From: Lysinibacillus pakistanensis
Lineage (GTDB): Bacteria > Bacillota > Bacilli > Bacillales_A > Planococcaceae
Assembly: GCF_030123245.1 (NCBI RefSeq)
Contig: NZ_CP126101.1
Location: forward strand, 2,726,501 to 2,790,500
Length of the DNA stretch: 64,000 bases
Direction of reading: 5' to 3'
Each line of letters opens with the position of its first letter. Position 1 is the first letter of the stretch. Shown here one piece after another: positions 1 through 8,594 of this stretch. The position numbers and the translations under genes were made by a program. The notes beneath the pieces were generated by a model. That model was not told the origin of the DNA, did not search any database, and saw nothing but the letters and a program-made list of their open reading frames with translations.

Positions 1-28
1 CAATTTGTAGCTGAGGAGTTGAAATAAA

Positions 29-388
29 ATGAAAAAAATTCATATTTATGAGCCAGCAATGTGCTGTTCTACGGGTTTATGTGGACCATCTATTGATCCA
101 GAGTTATTACGCATGTCATTTGTCATGAATAATTTAAAGAAAACAGATATGGAAGCTGAACGATTTAATCTAACAAATGAACCAAATGCCTTTGTAGAAA
201 ACGAAGCCATCAATCAGCTTCTAATGTCAGAAGGAATGGATGCCTTGCCTGCAACATTTGTAGATGGAGAGTTACTCTGTAAAGGAAAATACCCTACTAA
301 TGCACAGTTTTCACAGTGGTCAGGGCTTACTGAAGAAGAATTATTACAAAAACCCAAAGTACGCTTATCTCTAAAAGGAGATGCGTAA
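29..388 (+). CDS. arsD: ArsD arsenite metallochaperone
   Basis: ArsD binds As(III)/Sb(III) in the cytosol and hands it to the ArsA ATPase, raising the affinity of the efflux pump. The 119-residue product has the family's vicinal metal-binding cysteines at C12, C13 and C18 and a thioredoxin-like fold pattern, and its length is normal. A GAGGAG site lies about 10 bases before the ATG. The stop overlaps the ribosome site and start region of arsA, so the two are translationally coupled. The promoter and probable arsR/efflux genes lie left of the window. Identification is firm from the N-terminal motif and the arsA neighbour. Confidence 0.95.
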   Translation: MKKIHIYEPAMCCSTGLCGPSIDPELLRMSFVMNNLKKTDMEAERFNLTNEPNAFVENEAINQLLMSEGMDALPATFVDGELLCKGKYPTNAQFSQWSGLTEEELLQKPKVRLSLKGDA

Positions 389-389
389 A

Positions 390-2159
390 ATGGAACGCTT
401 TACAAGAAGTCATTTCCCTGATACCCCGTTCTTGTTTTTCACGGGGAAGGGGGGCGTTGGAAAAACATCAGTTGCTTGTAGTCTATCAATAGCCATTGCA
501 AATGAAGGGAAAAAAGTACTTTTAATTAGTACAGATCCCGCATCCAATTTACAAGATATTTTCGGCCAAACGCTTTCTAATACCCCGACAAAAATTGAAG
601 GTATAGACAATTTATTTGCATTAAATTTAGACCCTGAACAAGCAGCACAACAATACAAAGAGCAAATGGTTGGTCCGTACCGTGGGAAACTGCCTGATGT
701 GGTGCTACAAAATATGGAGGAGCAACTTTCAGGCGCTTGTACAGTAGAAATTGCTGCCTTTAATGAATTTGCGACACTATTGACTGATACTTCAGTGATT
801 GAAAAATTTGATACCGTTGTGTTCGATACGGCACCAACAGGACATACACTACGTTTATTACAACTTCCTTCTGCATGGTCTACGTTTTTAGATGATAACA
901 CTACCGGTACATCTTGCTTAGGTCCACTAAAAGGACTAGAGCCGCAACGTGATATCTATAAAAAGGCTGTTGAACGTTTAAAAAATGCCAATCAAACAAC
1001 ACTAATGCTCGTGACACGTCCAGACGTAAACCCATTAAAAGAGGCAGCACGTGCTTCTCATGAATTGTTTGAAATCGGCATTCAAAATCAGGTTTTACTA
1101 ATTAACGGATATATGAAAAATGTTAGTTCTAATGATGAAATTGAGAAGGCATTCATTGCCCGCCAAACCGAGGCATTAGAGATAATTCCTAAAGAGTTAA
1201 AGCAATTTGACCAATACTACTTACCGTTTGTACCATACTCATTATCAAGTATTGAGCGTATGCAAGCATGGATGACAAATCAAGATATCACACATGAAAA
1301 TGAAGCAGACAAAGGTATGACGATCCCTGAAGTAGAAGAAATGATTGCTGACTATTTAGAACGTAAACCGAAGCTTATTTTTACAATGGGTAAAGGTGGT
1401 GTTGGTAAAACAACAGTTGCTTCGTATATTGCCCTACGCTTAGCAGAAGAGGGTATCCGCATGCATTTAACTACGACTGATCCAGCAGCGCATTTAAATT
1501 GGACGTTCGGTGATGACAAAGTTAAAAATGTAACGGTAAGTCGTATTGATCCGAAGGTAGAAGTTGCAAATTATGAGGCAGAAGTGCTTGCAAAAGCAAG
1601 TGAAACAATGAATGAAGAAGGCTTAGCATTTGTGAAAGAAGACTTGGCATCTCCTTGTACCGAGGAAATTGCAGTATTCCGAGCATTTGCCAATGTTGTA
1701 GAAAATCATCAAGATGAAGTCATTATTATTGATACAGCACCGACTGGCCATACGTTGTTGTTACTAGATGCGACAGAAGCTTATCATCGTGAAATAAGCC
1801 GTTCACAAGGTGACATCCCTCCAGCTGTTTCAAACTTGTTACCACGGTTACGTGATGCAAGTTATACAAGTGTAGCAATCGTAACACTGCCTGAAGCAAC
1901 ACCTGTTTTTGAAGCAACACGTTTACAGGAAGATTTACAGCGAGCTGGTTTATCTGTTGGTTGGTGGGTTGTCAATCAGACATTTTCATCTATCAAAACA
2001 ACAAGTCCAACATTAATACAAAAACAACAAGCCGAAACAAAATGGCTAGAAGAAATCAAATCCATCAGTAACAATCAATTCGTGGCAATTCCATGGGTAA
2101 AAACGCCACCAGTTGGAACAAAAGGTTTACATGAACTTAAAGGAGAGAACATTAAATGA
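390..2159 (+). CDS. arsA: ArsA arsenite-activated ATPase
   Basis: ArsA is the cytosolic ATPase that energises arsenite efflux through ArsB or Acr3. The protein is an internal duplication, each half carrying a deviant P-loop GKGGVGKT (near residues 19-26 and about 330) and the DTAPTGHTL signature. The As(III)-site cysteines are recognisable in SGACTVEIA, TSCLGP and SPCTEEIA. I chose ATG 390 rather than the in-frame ATG 381, because the AAAGGAG at 374-380 is too close to 381 but correctly spaced from 390. It overlaps the next gene by 4 bases (ATGA). About 589 residues, normal for the family. Confidence 0.95.
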   Translation: MERFTRSHFPDTPFLFFTGKGGVGKTSVACSLSIAIANEGKKVLLISTDPASNLQDIFGQTLSNTPTKIEGIDNLFALNLDPEQAAQQYKEQMVGPYRGKLPDVVLQNMEEQLSGACTVEIAAFNEFATLLTDTSVIEKFDTVVFDTAPTGHTLRLLQLPSAWSTFLDDNTTGTSCLGPLKGLEPQRDIYKKAVERLKNANQTTLMLVTRPDVNPLKEAARASHELFEIGIQNQVLLINGYMKNVSSNDEIEKAFIARQTEALEIIPKELKQFDQYYLPFVPYSLSSIERMQAWMTNQDITHENEADKGMTIPEVEEMIADYLERKPKLIFTMGKGGVGKTTVASYIALRLAEEGIRMHLTTTDPAAHLNWTFGDDKVKNVTVSRIDPKVEVANYEAEVLAKASETMNEEGLAFVKEDLASPCTEEIAVFRAFANVVENHQDEVIIIDTAPTGHTLLLLDATEAYHREISRSQGDIPPAVSNLLPRLRDASYTSVAIVTLPEATPVFEATRLQEDLQRAGLSVGWWVVNQTFSSIKTTSPTLIQKQQAETKWLEEIKSISNNQFVAIPWVKTPPVGTKGLHELKGENIK

Positions 2160-2437
2160 AAATGAGTCCAGAAGGTAAAAATTATATAGAGCAGGTATTA
2201 GCTGATTCAGAGGTAAAAACACTTCGTTTCTTCGGTATTGCAGGATGCTGCGGAGTTAATTTAGGTGTAGGCATAGAAGCACCAACAGAAGATGATACTG
2301 TACAGACAATTGAAGGTATCGAAGTTGCTATTCATCCTGATATTGCACCACAATTAACAGATGTTACGATTCATGCAGAAGAAGAGAATGGTGAACTAGG
2401 TTTAGTGTTAGTAGGATATTCACCAAAATCTTGCTAA
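2156..2437 (+). CDS. HesB/IscA-like small protein in ars operon
   Basis: A 93-residue protein of the HesB/IscA-like fold, a family tied to Fe-S or metal handling. It begins with ATGA overlapping arsA and has AAAGGAGAG upstream; an in-frame ATG two codons later is equally possible. Visible features are a GCCGVN motif near residue 31 (two adjacent cysteines) and a C-terminal SPKSC. The usual three-cysteine A-type scaffold pattern is incomplete, so Fe-S scaffold activity should not be assumed. Co-translation with arsA suggests a role in arsenic resistance or in protecting or repairing Fe-S or thiol sites; that role is inference. Confidence 0.7.
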   Translation: MKMSPEGKNYIEQVLADSEVKTLRFFGIAGCCGVNLGVGIEAPTEDDTVQTIEGIEVAIHPDIAPQLTDVTIHAEEENGELGLVLVGYSPKSC

Positions 2438-2451
2438 GAGGTGATTTTATT

Positions 2452-2545
2452 ATGAAGAGAGAAGACGATATTCCACTCTTATCCCTATATCGGGAAAGAG
2501 CGTAATATTGCCAAAAAAGTACTATCCTTATTAGATTTTGACTTA
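2452..2545 (+). other. possible decayed 3' gene of ars operon
   Basis: Just after the HesB-like gene an ATG (2452) with AGAGGTG upstream opens a frame that stops after 17 codons. A different frame then reads on with plausible coding sense (PYIGKERNIAKKVLSLLDF) to a stop near 2545. This looks like a frameshifted remnant of a small operon gene. I do not recognise the family, and chance is possible. Confidence 0.25.
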
Positions 2546-2685
2546 TAAATTGAGAAAGATTTTATTAAGAAGGATTAAACAACTTTAAAGAGCTTGGGAT
2601 ATAATTAATCAAAAACCTTCGCGAGAAATCAATGAAACTAAAGACACAAAAGTTTAAATTACTATAACTTTTTGTAGAATTGAAA

Positions 2686-2765
2686 TAAAGTTGCGATGTT
2701 TATAAAAAGGATACGATGTTTAAAATAAAGTCGCGACGATTATAAAAAAGTTACGATTAATAACC
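2686..2765 (+). repeat. 4 x 20-bp tandem array
   Basis: Four units of exactly 20 bp (2686, 2706, 2726, 2746), consensus close to ATAAAGTYRCGATGTTTATA. The CGATG/CGACG core recurs at 2695, 2715, 2735 and 2755. The array is non-coding and lies between the ars operon and the dnaE remnant. It is similar in style, though not in sequence, to arrays at 5860, 41911, 50659 and 59556. Confidence 0.8.
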
Positions 2766-2836
2766 CTGGGTATTGGCTCAGTGGGCCACGTCCGGACGAT
2801 GCCAGGTACGTGCTTTCCTTGTAGGTCGCCGTTTAC

Positions 2837-3010
2837 ATGCTTCAGGATGAGTTTGGAACGGTTTCTGTAACCTTATTCCCGCAAGTTTTTCATCTTGTTC
2901 AAGAGCTTTTACTAGAAGATGAATTGCTTTACATTGAGAGAACGCTTGAAAAGCGCTTTGGTAGACCTCAAGTGAAAATAAAATATGCACAAACGACGAA
3001 AAGAATATGA
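2837..3010 (+). pseudogene. dnaE: 3' remnant of dnaE (DNA polymerase III alpha)
   Basis: Translating from 2837 gives 57 residues (LQDEFGTVSVTLFP ... EKRFGRPQVKIKYAQ) that match the C-terminal OB-fold region of Firmicutes DnaE. An in-frame TAG at 2822 and unrelated sequence upstream show that the remaining ~1,000 codons are missing. A terminator follows directly. In Bacillus, dnaE lies a little upstream of accDA, and the same order survives here. Because dnaE is essential, a full copy must exist elsewhere, so this is a duplicated or left-behind 3' end. The family match is from memory of the motif, not from a search. Confidence 0.7.
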
Positions 3011-3028
3011 AATTGAAGGGAATTTTAG

Positions 3029-3058
3029 AAACTGCATAAATTTTTATGCAGTTTTTTC
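3029..3058 (+). terminator. Rho-independent terminator after dnaE remnant
   Basis: Stem AAACTGCATAAA / TTTATGCAGTTT followed by a T-run, placed 19 bases after the remnant's stop codon. It is probably the original dnaE terminator. Confidence 0.8.
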
Positions 3059-3098
3059 TTTACTTTCAAATAATTATTTTGTAAGATAAAGCCAACTT

Positions 3099-3121
3099 CA
3101 AAAGTGGCCAGACCACTTTTG
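3099..3121. promoter_or_regulatory. FadR/GntR-type operator palindrome
   Basis: Core AAAGTGGCCAGACCACTTT is a near-perfect inverted repeat. It contains the TGGNCNGACCA pattern typical of FadR/PdhR-like GntR-family sites. It lies about 190 bases upstream of the broken GntR regulator gene, so it was probably that regulator's autoregulatory or accDA-controlling site. Confidence 0.55.
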
Positions 3122-3176
3122 AATTCATTCAGTAAGAGACGCCATCATCTGAAGGTGGTGGATTTTGTTTCTTTTT

Positions 3177-3198
3177 AGTAGGTATCTAAACACCTACT
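3177..3198. other. small hairpin in gap before regulator pseudogene
   Basis: AGTAGGT and ACCTACT arms separated by 8 bases, preceded by a TTTGTTTCTTTTT tract. Downstream, at 3249-3272, comes GCGCGAAAGGAAAGCGACAGCAA, a phrase close to the inverted 36-bp repeat unit found at 42.3 kb. Function unknown. Confidence 0.35.
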
Positions 3199-3312
3199 GA
3201 ATGAAGATACTGAATGAAGATAAAGCCTTTGGATGCATTGTTTATCTGCGCGAAAGGAAAGCGACAGCAATAATTATTCCAAGGCGAATAGATTGACCGA
3301 GGAGTTGATCGT

Positions 3313-3951
3313 ATGGATAAAAAAACCGAACAAAAGAAAGTGTTTTTAGATATCGTCCAACAATTACGACAACTTATTAAAATAGAAAAAATACAGGCTG
3401 GTGAAAAGTTACCTTCCGAAAGAGTCCTTTCAGAACGTCTAGGTGTCGAGCGATCCTCTGTGAGAGAGGCATTGCGAAGTTTAGAGTTATTAGGTCTTAT
3501 TGAAACGAGACATGGGGAAGGTACGTTTCTAGCTTCTACAAAAGCATCAGCTCGTAGAAATATTGTCGATGTTTATATTAGAAGATGAAAAATCAAAAAG
3601 GATGTCGAATTAACGCGACAAATTCATGAAAAGGAAGCCATTCGCGTTATAAGTTGTACAGAGACTCTGCGAACACTACCAGTGTGGGGCAGTTTTTTTG
3701 TAAAGCTAGAGATAGAAAGTACGATTAATTGTCGGGATGTTTTACGAGAAATAATCATCACGTCAGGAAATCGTCTTTCACTAAAAGTCTGGTTTCAGTT
3801 AGCAGTTTATGCCGGTGACCGTTTAAATCGAAACTCAACAGAAGAAGAAAAATTAATCATTCAAACTATGTTGAAATCGATGCAGCTTGGCTATGAAAAA
3901 GAAGCATTAAAAGCTTACGAACAGTGGATGAATGCTGAACAAGGCATTTAG
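3313..3951 (+). pseudogene. FadR-subfamily GntR regulator, disrupted
   Basis: The first 85 or so codons encode a normal GntR winged helix (GEKLPSERVLSERLGVERSS, VREALRSLELLGLIETRHGEGTF). A TGA at 3586-3588 ends the frame. Coding sense resumes in the same frame from about 3598 (KKDVELTRQIHEKEAIRV) through an all-helical FCD-like effector domain to 3951. Around the break a second frame reads LEDEKS, which suggests two compensating indels that expose the stop. Together the parts would give a ~212-residue regulator, normal for the subfamily. It sits directly before accD. A restart or a sequencing error cannot be excluded. Confidence 0.75.
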
Positions 3952-3972
3952 ACAACAAAGGGGGAGTAAAAC

Positions 3973-4821
3973 ATGGTAATACGTAGCTTATTTAGTAAAA
4001 AGAAAGAGGACGGACAGGAAAAGGGATTTCCAGAAGGACTTATGACAAAATGTCCAGAATGCCGTCACATTCAGTTAACAAAAGAATTAGAAAAAAATCA
4101 TAAAGTGTGTACAAAATGCGACCATCATTTCAAAATGACTGCACAGGAGCGCGTAGCATATCTCTTAGATGAAGGTTCATTTGTTTCAATGGATGATCAT
4201 TTACAAACAAGTAATCCACTTAATTTTCCTGATTATGTAGAAAAAATTTCAGTGGCTAAACAACAAACGGGATTAAGCGAAGCTGTACTGACTGGGTTAG
4301 GTACTCTTGATGGAGAAGAAATTGTTGTAGCCATTATGGATTCTCATTTCCGTATGGGCTCAATGGGCTCCGTTGTAGGAGAAAAAATCACACGTGCCGT
4401 TGAAAAAGCTATTGAATTACGTGTACCGGTTATTATTTTTACTGCTAGTGGTGGAGCGCGCATGCAAGAAGGTATTCTATCATTAATGCAAATGGTAAAA
4501 ACGAGTGTGGCATTAAAACGTCATAGTGAAGAAGGACTATTATTTATTTCGATCATGACGCATCCTACATACGGTGGCGTTTCAGCAAGCTTTGCCTCTG
4601 TTGGAGATATTAATATTGCTGAACCACAAGCATTGATTGGCTTTGCTGGTCGCCGTGTCATTGAAGAAACATTAAGAGAAAAATTACCAAATGATTTCCA
4701 AAAGTCAGAGTTTTTACTAGAGCATGGTCAGCTTGATGCAGTTTTCCATCGAAAGGATTTACGAAATCAAGTAGTAATGCTTGTAAAAATGCATACAAAA
4801 GGCGGTGTGCAACATGTCTAA
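3973..4821 (+). CDS. accD: Acetyl-CoA carboxylase carboxyltransferase beta
   Basis: The beta subunit of the carboxyltransferase moves CO2 from biotin-BCCP to acetyl-CoA, making malonyl-CoA for fatty acid synthesis. The 282-residue product has the N-terminal four-cysteine zinc ribbon (C27, C30, C46, C49) and the crotonase-like core with [11 protein letters not shown] and [19 protein letters not shown] site precedes ATG 3973. The stop overlaps the accA start. In Bacillus, accDA is followed by pfkA and pyk; here accA is followed only by repeats and remnants, so the local gene order is broken on both sides. Confidence 0.96.
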   Translation: MVIRSLFSKKKEDGQEKGFPEGLMTKCPECRHIQLTKELEKNHKVCTKCDHHFKMTAQERVAYLLDEGSFVSMDDHLQTSNPLNFPDYVEKISVAKQQTGLSEAVLTGLGTLDGEEIVVAIMDSHFRMGSMGSVVGEKITRAVEKAIELRVPVIIFTASGGARMQEGILSLMQMVKTSVALKRHSEEGLLFISIMTHPTYGGVSASFASVGDINIAEPQALIGFAGRRVIEETLREKLPNDFQKSEFLLEHGQLDAVFHRKDLRNQVVMLVKMHTKGGVQHV

Positions 4822-5770
4822 AAATTTAGCTTTTGAAGAACCAGTAGTACAATTACGAGAAAAAATTGATGAATTAAAAACGATTGCTACAGAGGCAGAT
4901 GTAGATATGACAAGCGAAATCGAAAAGCTTGAAACACGTCTAACACAGCTAGAACAATCTATTTATGCCAATATGAAGCCATGGGATCGTGTACAGGTTG
5001 CTAGACATCCAGAACGACCAACTACTTTACAATATATAGAAGCTATGTGTGAAAACTTTATTGAGTTACATGGAGATCGTACATTTGGTGATGATGCAGC
5101 TATTCTTGGAGGAATTGCTCTCTTTGAAGAACAGCCCGTAACAATTGTTGGACATCAACGCGGAAAATCAACTAAAGAAAATATTCGACGAAATTTTGGT
5201 ATGCCACACCCTGAAGGATATCGTAAGGCATTACGCTTAATGAAGCAAGCTGAGAAATTTAAGCGCCCAATTATTTGTTTTATTGATACAAAAGGAGCCT
5301 ATCCGGGTAAGGCAGCCGAGGAACGCGGCCCAAGTGAAGCCATTGCTAGAACTCTCTCTGAAATGGCGATTCTAACAGTACCAGTTATTAGTATTGTTAT
5401 TGGGGAAGGCGGAAGTGGGGGTGCCATTGCATTAGGGGTAGCTAATCGCGTCTTTATGTTAGAGAACTCAACGTATTCGGTTATCTCGCCTGAAGGGGCT
5501 GCATCGATCTTATGGCGAGATGGTAGCCTAGGGAAGCAAGCTGCAGAAGCAATGCGTATAACAGCACCTGACTTAAAAGAGCTCGACGTTATTGATGGAA
5601 TAATCCCTGAAATAACTGGTGGAGCACACCGCAATGTTGCGAAGCAAGCATCTTATATAAAAGAATGTATAAGCGTCACACTAAAAGCATTGAATTCTCT
5701 AAATGGCGAACAATTAATTGAAGATCGCTATGAGAAATTCAGAAAGATTGGACAATATACAGAAGTTTAA
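4814..5770 (+). CDS. accA: Acetyl-CoA carboxylase carboxyltransferase alpha
   Basis: Alpha subunit of the same carboxyltransferase (an alpha2-beta2 complex with AccD). The product is about 318 residues, with the family pattern [38 protein letters not shown] and [12 protein letters not shown] (the oxyanion-hole region). I prefer ATG 4814 over the upstream in-frame GTG 4805, since AAAGGCGGTG is correctly spaced from it; it overlaps accD by 8 bases. It appears intact and functional although the neighbouring regulator is broken. Confidence 0.96.
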   Translation: MSKNLAFEEPVVQLREKIDELKTIATEADVDMTSEIEKLETRLTQLEQSIYANMKPWDRVQVARHPERPTTLQYIEAMCENFIELHGDRTFGDDAAILGGIALFEEQPVTIVGHQRGKSTKENIRRNFGMPHPEGYRKALRLMKQAEKFKRPIICFIDTKGAYPGKAAEERGPSEAIARTLSEMAILTVPVISIVIGEGGSGGAIALGVANRVFMLENSTYSVISPEGAASILWRDGSLGKQAAEAMRITAPDLKELDVIDGIIPEITGGAHRNVAKQASYIKECISVTLKALNSLNGEQLIEDRYEKFRKIGQYTEV

Positions 5771-5859
5771 ATTCATTTTTAGGTTATTGGACATGTGAAT
5801 TTGTTCGTAAAGAGATAAAAAATGTTTCTTAAATAAATTAATATCCTAATGATGGAAGA

Positions 5860-5943
5860 AAAAAGAGTTGTAGTTTGTAAAAAAGATTGATCATTTATAA
5901 TAAAGTTCGATTATTTGTAATATAGTTTGATAAAAATAACTTC
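5860..5943 (+). repeat. ~4 x 21-bp tandem array
   Basis: Units at 5881-5901, 5902-5922 and 5923-5943, with a weaker one before them, follow a 21-bp period with core AAAGTTYGATNATTTGTAA. Non-coding. Fragments of the same phrase (ATCAAACTTT) recur in the terminator that follows and near 6030-6050. Confidence 0.65.
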
Positions 5944-5954
5944 GCATTTAAATA

Positions 5955-6003
5955 AAACCCACGCATTTTGATCAAACTTTTTTCAAAATGCGTGGGTTTC
6001 TTC
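5955..6003 (+). terminator. Rho-independent terminator downstream of accA
   Basis: Long stem, AAACCCACGCATTTTGA against an AAAATGCGTGGGTTT arm, with a TTTCTTCT tail. It lies 185 bases after accA and is the first strong terminator for accDA. Confidence 0.8.
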
Positions 6004-6148
6004 TATTATAAAATCAACGATTGCAACAAACTTTTAATCAAACTTTATTCCAAACCAACACTTTTGTGTCTTATTAATTTGCTTTAAGTGACCATTTACA
6101 CAGAGTAATTTAAACTTTATGAGTTTTCATCTGTCCATAAAAATAAAA

Positions 6149-6395
6149 TGTCTAAAAGTTCTTGTCTTCATAAAAAAATAAAGTGTCTAAAAGTTCTTGT
6201 CCTAAAAAATAAAAAAATCCTATATATTCTTGAATACAAAGAATAAAATGTCTAAAAGTTCTTGTCTTCATAAAAAATAAAGTGTCTAAAAGTTCTTGTC
6301 CAAAGAATCAAAATGCTTTAAAATCCTCGTGCAAAGAAGGTGGGTTTGTGGCAGTGTCTAAAAGTTCTTGTCCAATTTGTCTAAAAGTTCTTGTC
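6149..6395 (+). repeat. Six copies of an 18-bp phrase
   Basis: TGTCTAAAAGTTCTTGTC occurs exactly at 6149, 6184, 6249, 6283, 6355 and 6378. The first four are preceded by ATAAAATG- or ATAAAGTG-like sequence. Spacing is 35 and 34 bp within two pairs, then irregular. The whole accA-sdpI gap (5.8-7.07 kb) holds no convincing gene. The open frame across this region is only repeat sequence. Confidence 0.85.
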
Positions 6396-6433
6396 CATAT
6401 ACAGAAAAGTTTATGGGTAGTTGACATATTCAA

Positions 6434-6495
<62 letters not shown>

Positions 6496-6541
6496 TTGAA
6501 AAGTATACTATTAATAATGAGACAAAATCACTTTGAACATG

Positions 6542-6591
6542 GACACCAAAGTCTAAACTCACTTCAAATTTTAGACTTTGGTGTCTTCTTT
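6542..6591 (+). terminator. Strong orphan terminator
   Basis: GACACCAAAGTCTAAA and TTTAGACTTTGGTGTC arms followed by CTTCTTTTTTT. No intact gene precedes it on the + strand. It probably marks the end of a lost gene or of a transcript through the repeat region. Confidence 0.75.
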
Positions 6592-6699
6592 TTTTATTTT
6601 TCATAGGTTCACTCAAATGTTTTTACTGTAATAATAATAATAATCCATGAATACATGATTGATTAAAATTGAATACTTGATGTATTGTTGGCAAAGATA

Positions 6700-6860
6700 G
6701 ATGATTGAAGTGTCCAAAACCCTGCCTAAACGCAATTTTGCATGGTGTCCTTCGTCCCATTCACGTTCACTTGGCACTTCTGTTTGAAAGGTAGCCATTC
6801 CTGTATCGATTCTCTCTTTATAAATCTTTAATACCTCATATAAATCCTTCTATTCCATTT
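6700..6860 (-). pseudogene. N-terminal remnant of a GNAT acetyltransferase
   Basis: On the minus strand, KDLYEVLKIYKERIDTGMAT followed by FQTEVPSEREWDEGHHAKLR resembles the N-terminal third of phosphinothricin-acetyltransferase-like (Pat/YwnH) GNAT proteins. A TAG stands just before it, and the conserved acetyl-CoA-binding part is absent. It is a decayed fragment. The family assignment rests on a short stretch. Confidence 0.4.
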
Positions 6861-7072
6861 TAAGCCTCTTCTTAAAAGAAAGATGTTAAGTCGGATAAAG
6901 AGCTAAATCTAGTCGCGAACCAATGGAAACACTATATGTATTTCTCTAGTTGAGTTTCTTAATAATACAAAAATATACCCTGAAGGTAGACTTTTTTAGG
7001 GGTTTACTCTACATGGTATATTTTAAAATAACTGAAGGCATGAACTTTTTTAATAATCTCAGGGCAGATTTC

Positions 7073-7699
7073 TTATACCCGTTGCAACCTTGTGTTATAC
7101 CCAATAATTGAGATAATTACAGTAAGCAAAAGCAGTGTAATAAAGATTGGTAAAGATGCGCCACCAGGCACGAGTGTGCTAACTAGCATGATGAAGCCAC
7201 CTGATACATAAACTCGCCCCATGAAAAGGTGAGATTTGCGAATTTCGATGCCGTTATTGGTATCGTATTGGGAAGTAGTCAGGCTGGATCCTAAATTCCC
7301 TCTCATTCTTGGAATAAAATTACCGATCACAATGAACACAGCACCTGTAACTAGAGGAGCAATGATATCCACGTTAAATGGATTACCAATGCCATAGGCC
7401 AATACCAGACCGTGAACTGGCAGGAGGATAAGAATGACGCCGTTCAGAATCGCATTAACCGGCCCAACGGAGCGCGGGTTTTTTTTATTCAATCCAAGCT
7501 TCTGGATCAATGCCATGCAGACAAGCATAAAAAACATCATTACTGGAATCATGCTCATAATAAACTCTTTGGGAGTAGCGGTAGAATCACTTCGATACTT
7601 TGAAGCGGAAATAATGTTTTCAGGAAGCTGTGGGTAGCTCCATACACTTGCTAACACAGCTATAATGAAAAGCAACACCGGAAACCAATACTTTTTCAT
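7073..7699 (-). CDS. sdpI: SdpI-type DUF1648 immunity membrane protein
   Basis: A 208-residue integral membrane protein with about six hydrophobic segments. It begins with the DUF1648 pattern (WFPVLLFIIAVLASVWSYPQ, then LPENI) and ends with an SdpI-like domain (HLFMGRVYVSGGFIMLV). In Bacillus subtilis SdpI gives immunity to the SdpC cannibalism toxin and sequesters the SdpR repressor at the membrane. It overlaps the SdpR-like gene by 4 bases. No sdpABC toxin genes are in the window, so this is an orphan immunity pair, as is common in Bacillales. Confidence 0.8.
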   Translation of the reverse strand: MKKYWFPVLLFIIAVLASVWSYPQLPENIISASKYRSDSTATPKEFIMSMIPVMMFFMLVCMALIQKLGLNKKNPRSVGPVNAILNGVILILLPVHGLVLAYGIGNPFNVDIIAPLVTGAVFIVIGNFIPRMRGNLGSSLTTSQYDTNNGIEIRKSHLFMGRVYVSGGFIMLVSTLVPGGASLPIFITLLLLTVIISIIGYNTRLQRV

Positions 7700-7983
7700 A
7701 ATTGTTCCTCTCCCTTTCCCTTGTTATTATTGAATTGCATAAACCACTTCATTACTTCCTGTAATACAGTAGTATTGATTGAGTAAACAACATGCTGCCC
7801 TTGCCTTTCGTCCCATACCAAATCCCCTTGCTTAAGCAAGCCCAAATGATGAGAAATCGCAGGCTTTGTCATCTGAAAATGATCGGCTATTTCCCCAGCC
7901 GTTAAATCCTTATCCATAAGCAGATCAAGAATTTTACGTCTAGTCGGGTCGGAGAGCGCTTTGAATGTAAGATTTAACGTCAT
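7696..7983 (-). CDS. sdpR: SdpR-type ArsR-family autorepressor
   Basis: A 95-residue winged-helix repressor. LTFKALSDPTRRKILDLL, AGEIADHFQMTKPAISHHL and the beta-wing DERQGQHVVYSI are diagnostic of the ArsR/SdpR family. It lacks the ArsR metal-binding cysteine box, as SdpR does. I take ATG 7983, not the longer frame to 8094, because AAAGGGAG is correctly placed before 7983 and the promoter lies inside the longer frame. It is co-translated with sdpI, whose product would recruit it to the membrane. Confidence 0.85.
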   Translation of the reverse strand: MTLNLTFKALSDPTRRKILDLLMDKDLTAGEIADHFQMTKPAISHHLGLLKQGDLVWDERQGQHVVYSINTTVLQEVMKWFMQFNNNKGKGEEQL

Positions 7984-8009
7984 ATTATCATCTCCCTTTC
8001 CTATTACAT

Positions 8010-8069
8010 TTAAACATTTAAATAATTGTTTAATAATTAAATTAAAACACGCTGGTGTATTTCTGTCAA
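8010..8069 (-). promoter_or_regulatory. sdpRI promoter and candidate SdpR operator
   Basis: On the minus strand TTGACA (8064-8069), 17 bases, then TTTAAT (8041-8046) form a good sigma-A promoter. Downstream, TTAAACA ... TGTTTAA (8010-8033, 10-base spacer) is an inverted repeat between the promoter and the sdpR start, where an autorepressor would act. Confidence 0.65.
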
Positions 8070-8397
8070 TATTGCAAATAACCAGAAGTGACAAAAGGTT
8101 GTTTGAATTTATTCAAGTGTATCTTTTTTCTCTTTAGCAGTAATGCTATCTTCTAGTAAACTTGGCTACTCTAAAATATCTGATTTACTTATGCTTGATA
8201 TTTATTAGAGTATTTCCCATTGATCTGTGACACCTCCAATTTAGTTCCAAAAAAACATGTATCTAGGTTCGCGTTTATTTTTACATATTTGCGATTCCCA
8301 CATGCTAAATCCAATATTGTACGTTTGATCATCGAGCCAGAAGTGATTACCAAAAACGTTAAATTTGAAAATTAATAAAATAATACTTAACTAATCT
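8070..8397. other. gap with no recognised feature
   Basis: AT-rich sequence between the sdpRI promoter and the permease remnant. I see no coding frame with a ribosome site, no hairpin and no repeat. It may contain further unrecognisable permease sequence. Confidence 0.4.
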
Positions 8398-8580
8398 GGT
8401 AGAGCATTAATTTTTAGTGGATCTACACGTAATTCACTTGTTGTTCTTCCCCTAGCCTTATCATTACCGAATCATTTAAATACATTGGTAGCCGCCATTA
8501 TTGTCACACAAACCATTGTTGAAATTATAGGGGAAATAATTTATATTCGTATAGTTCCGAATCTAATTTTACGAAAATAA
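8398..8580 (+). pseudogene. 3' remnant of Acr3/BASS-type permease
   Basis: Sixty in-frame codons to the TAA at 8578 encode [20 protein letters not shown] followed by [19 protein letters not shown]. This is the last two membrane segments typical of arsenic-resistance (Acr3-like) or bile-acid:sodium symporter family permeases. There is no start, and the upstream sequence is not coding. A terminator follows at 8595. With arsDA at the left end of the window it may be the residue of a second arsenite transporter; that is an inference. Confidence 0.55.
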
Positions 8581-8594
8581 AAATAATATTATCG

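Noticed and set aside
2778..2990. 70-codon minus-strand frame
   Set aside because: Antisense to the dnaE remnant, whose + strand reading matches a known family.
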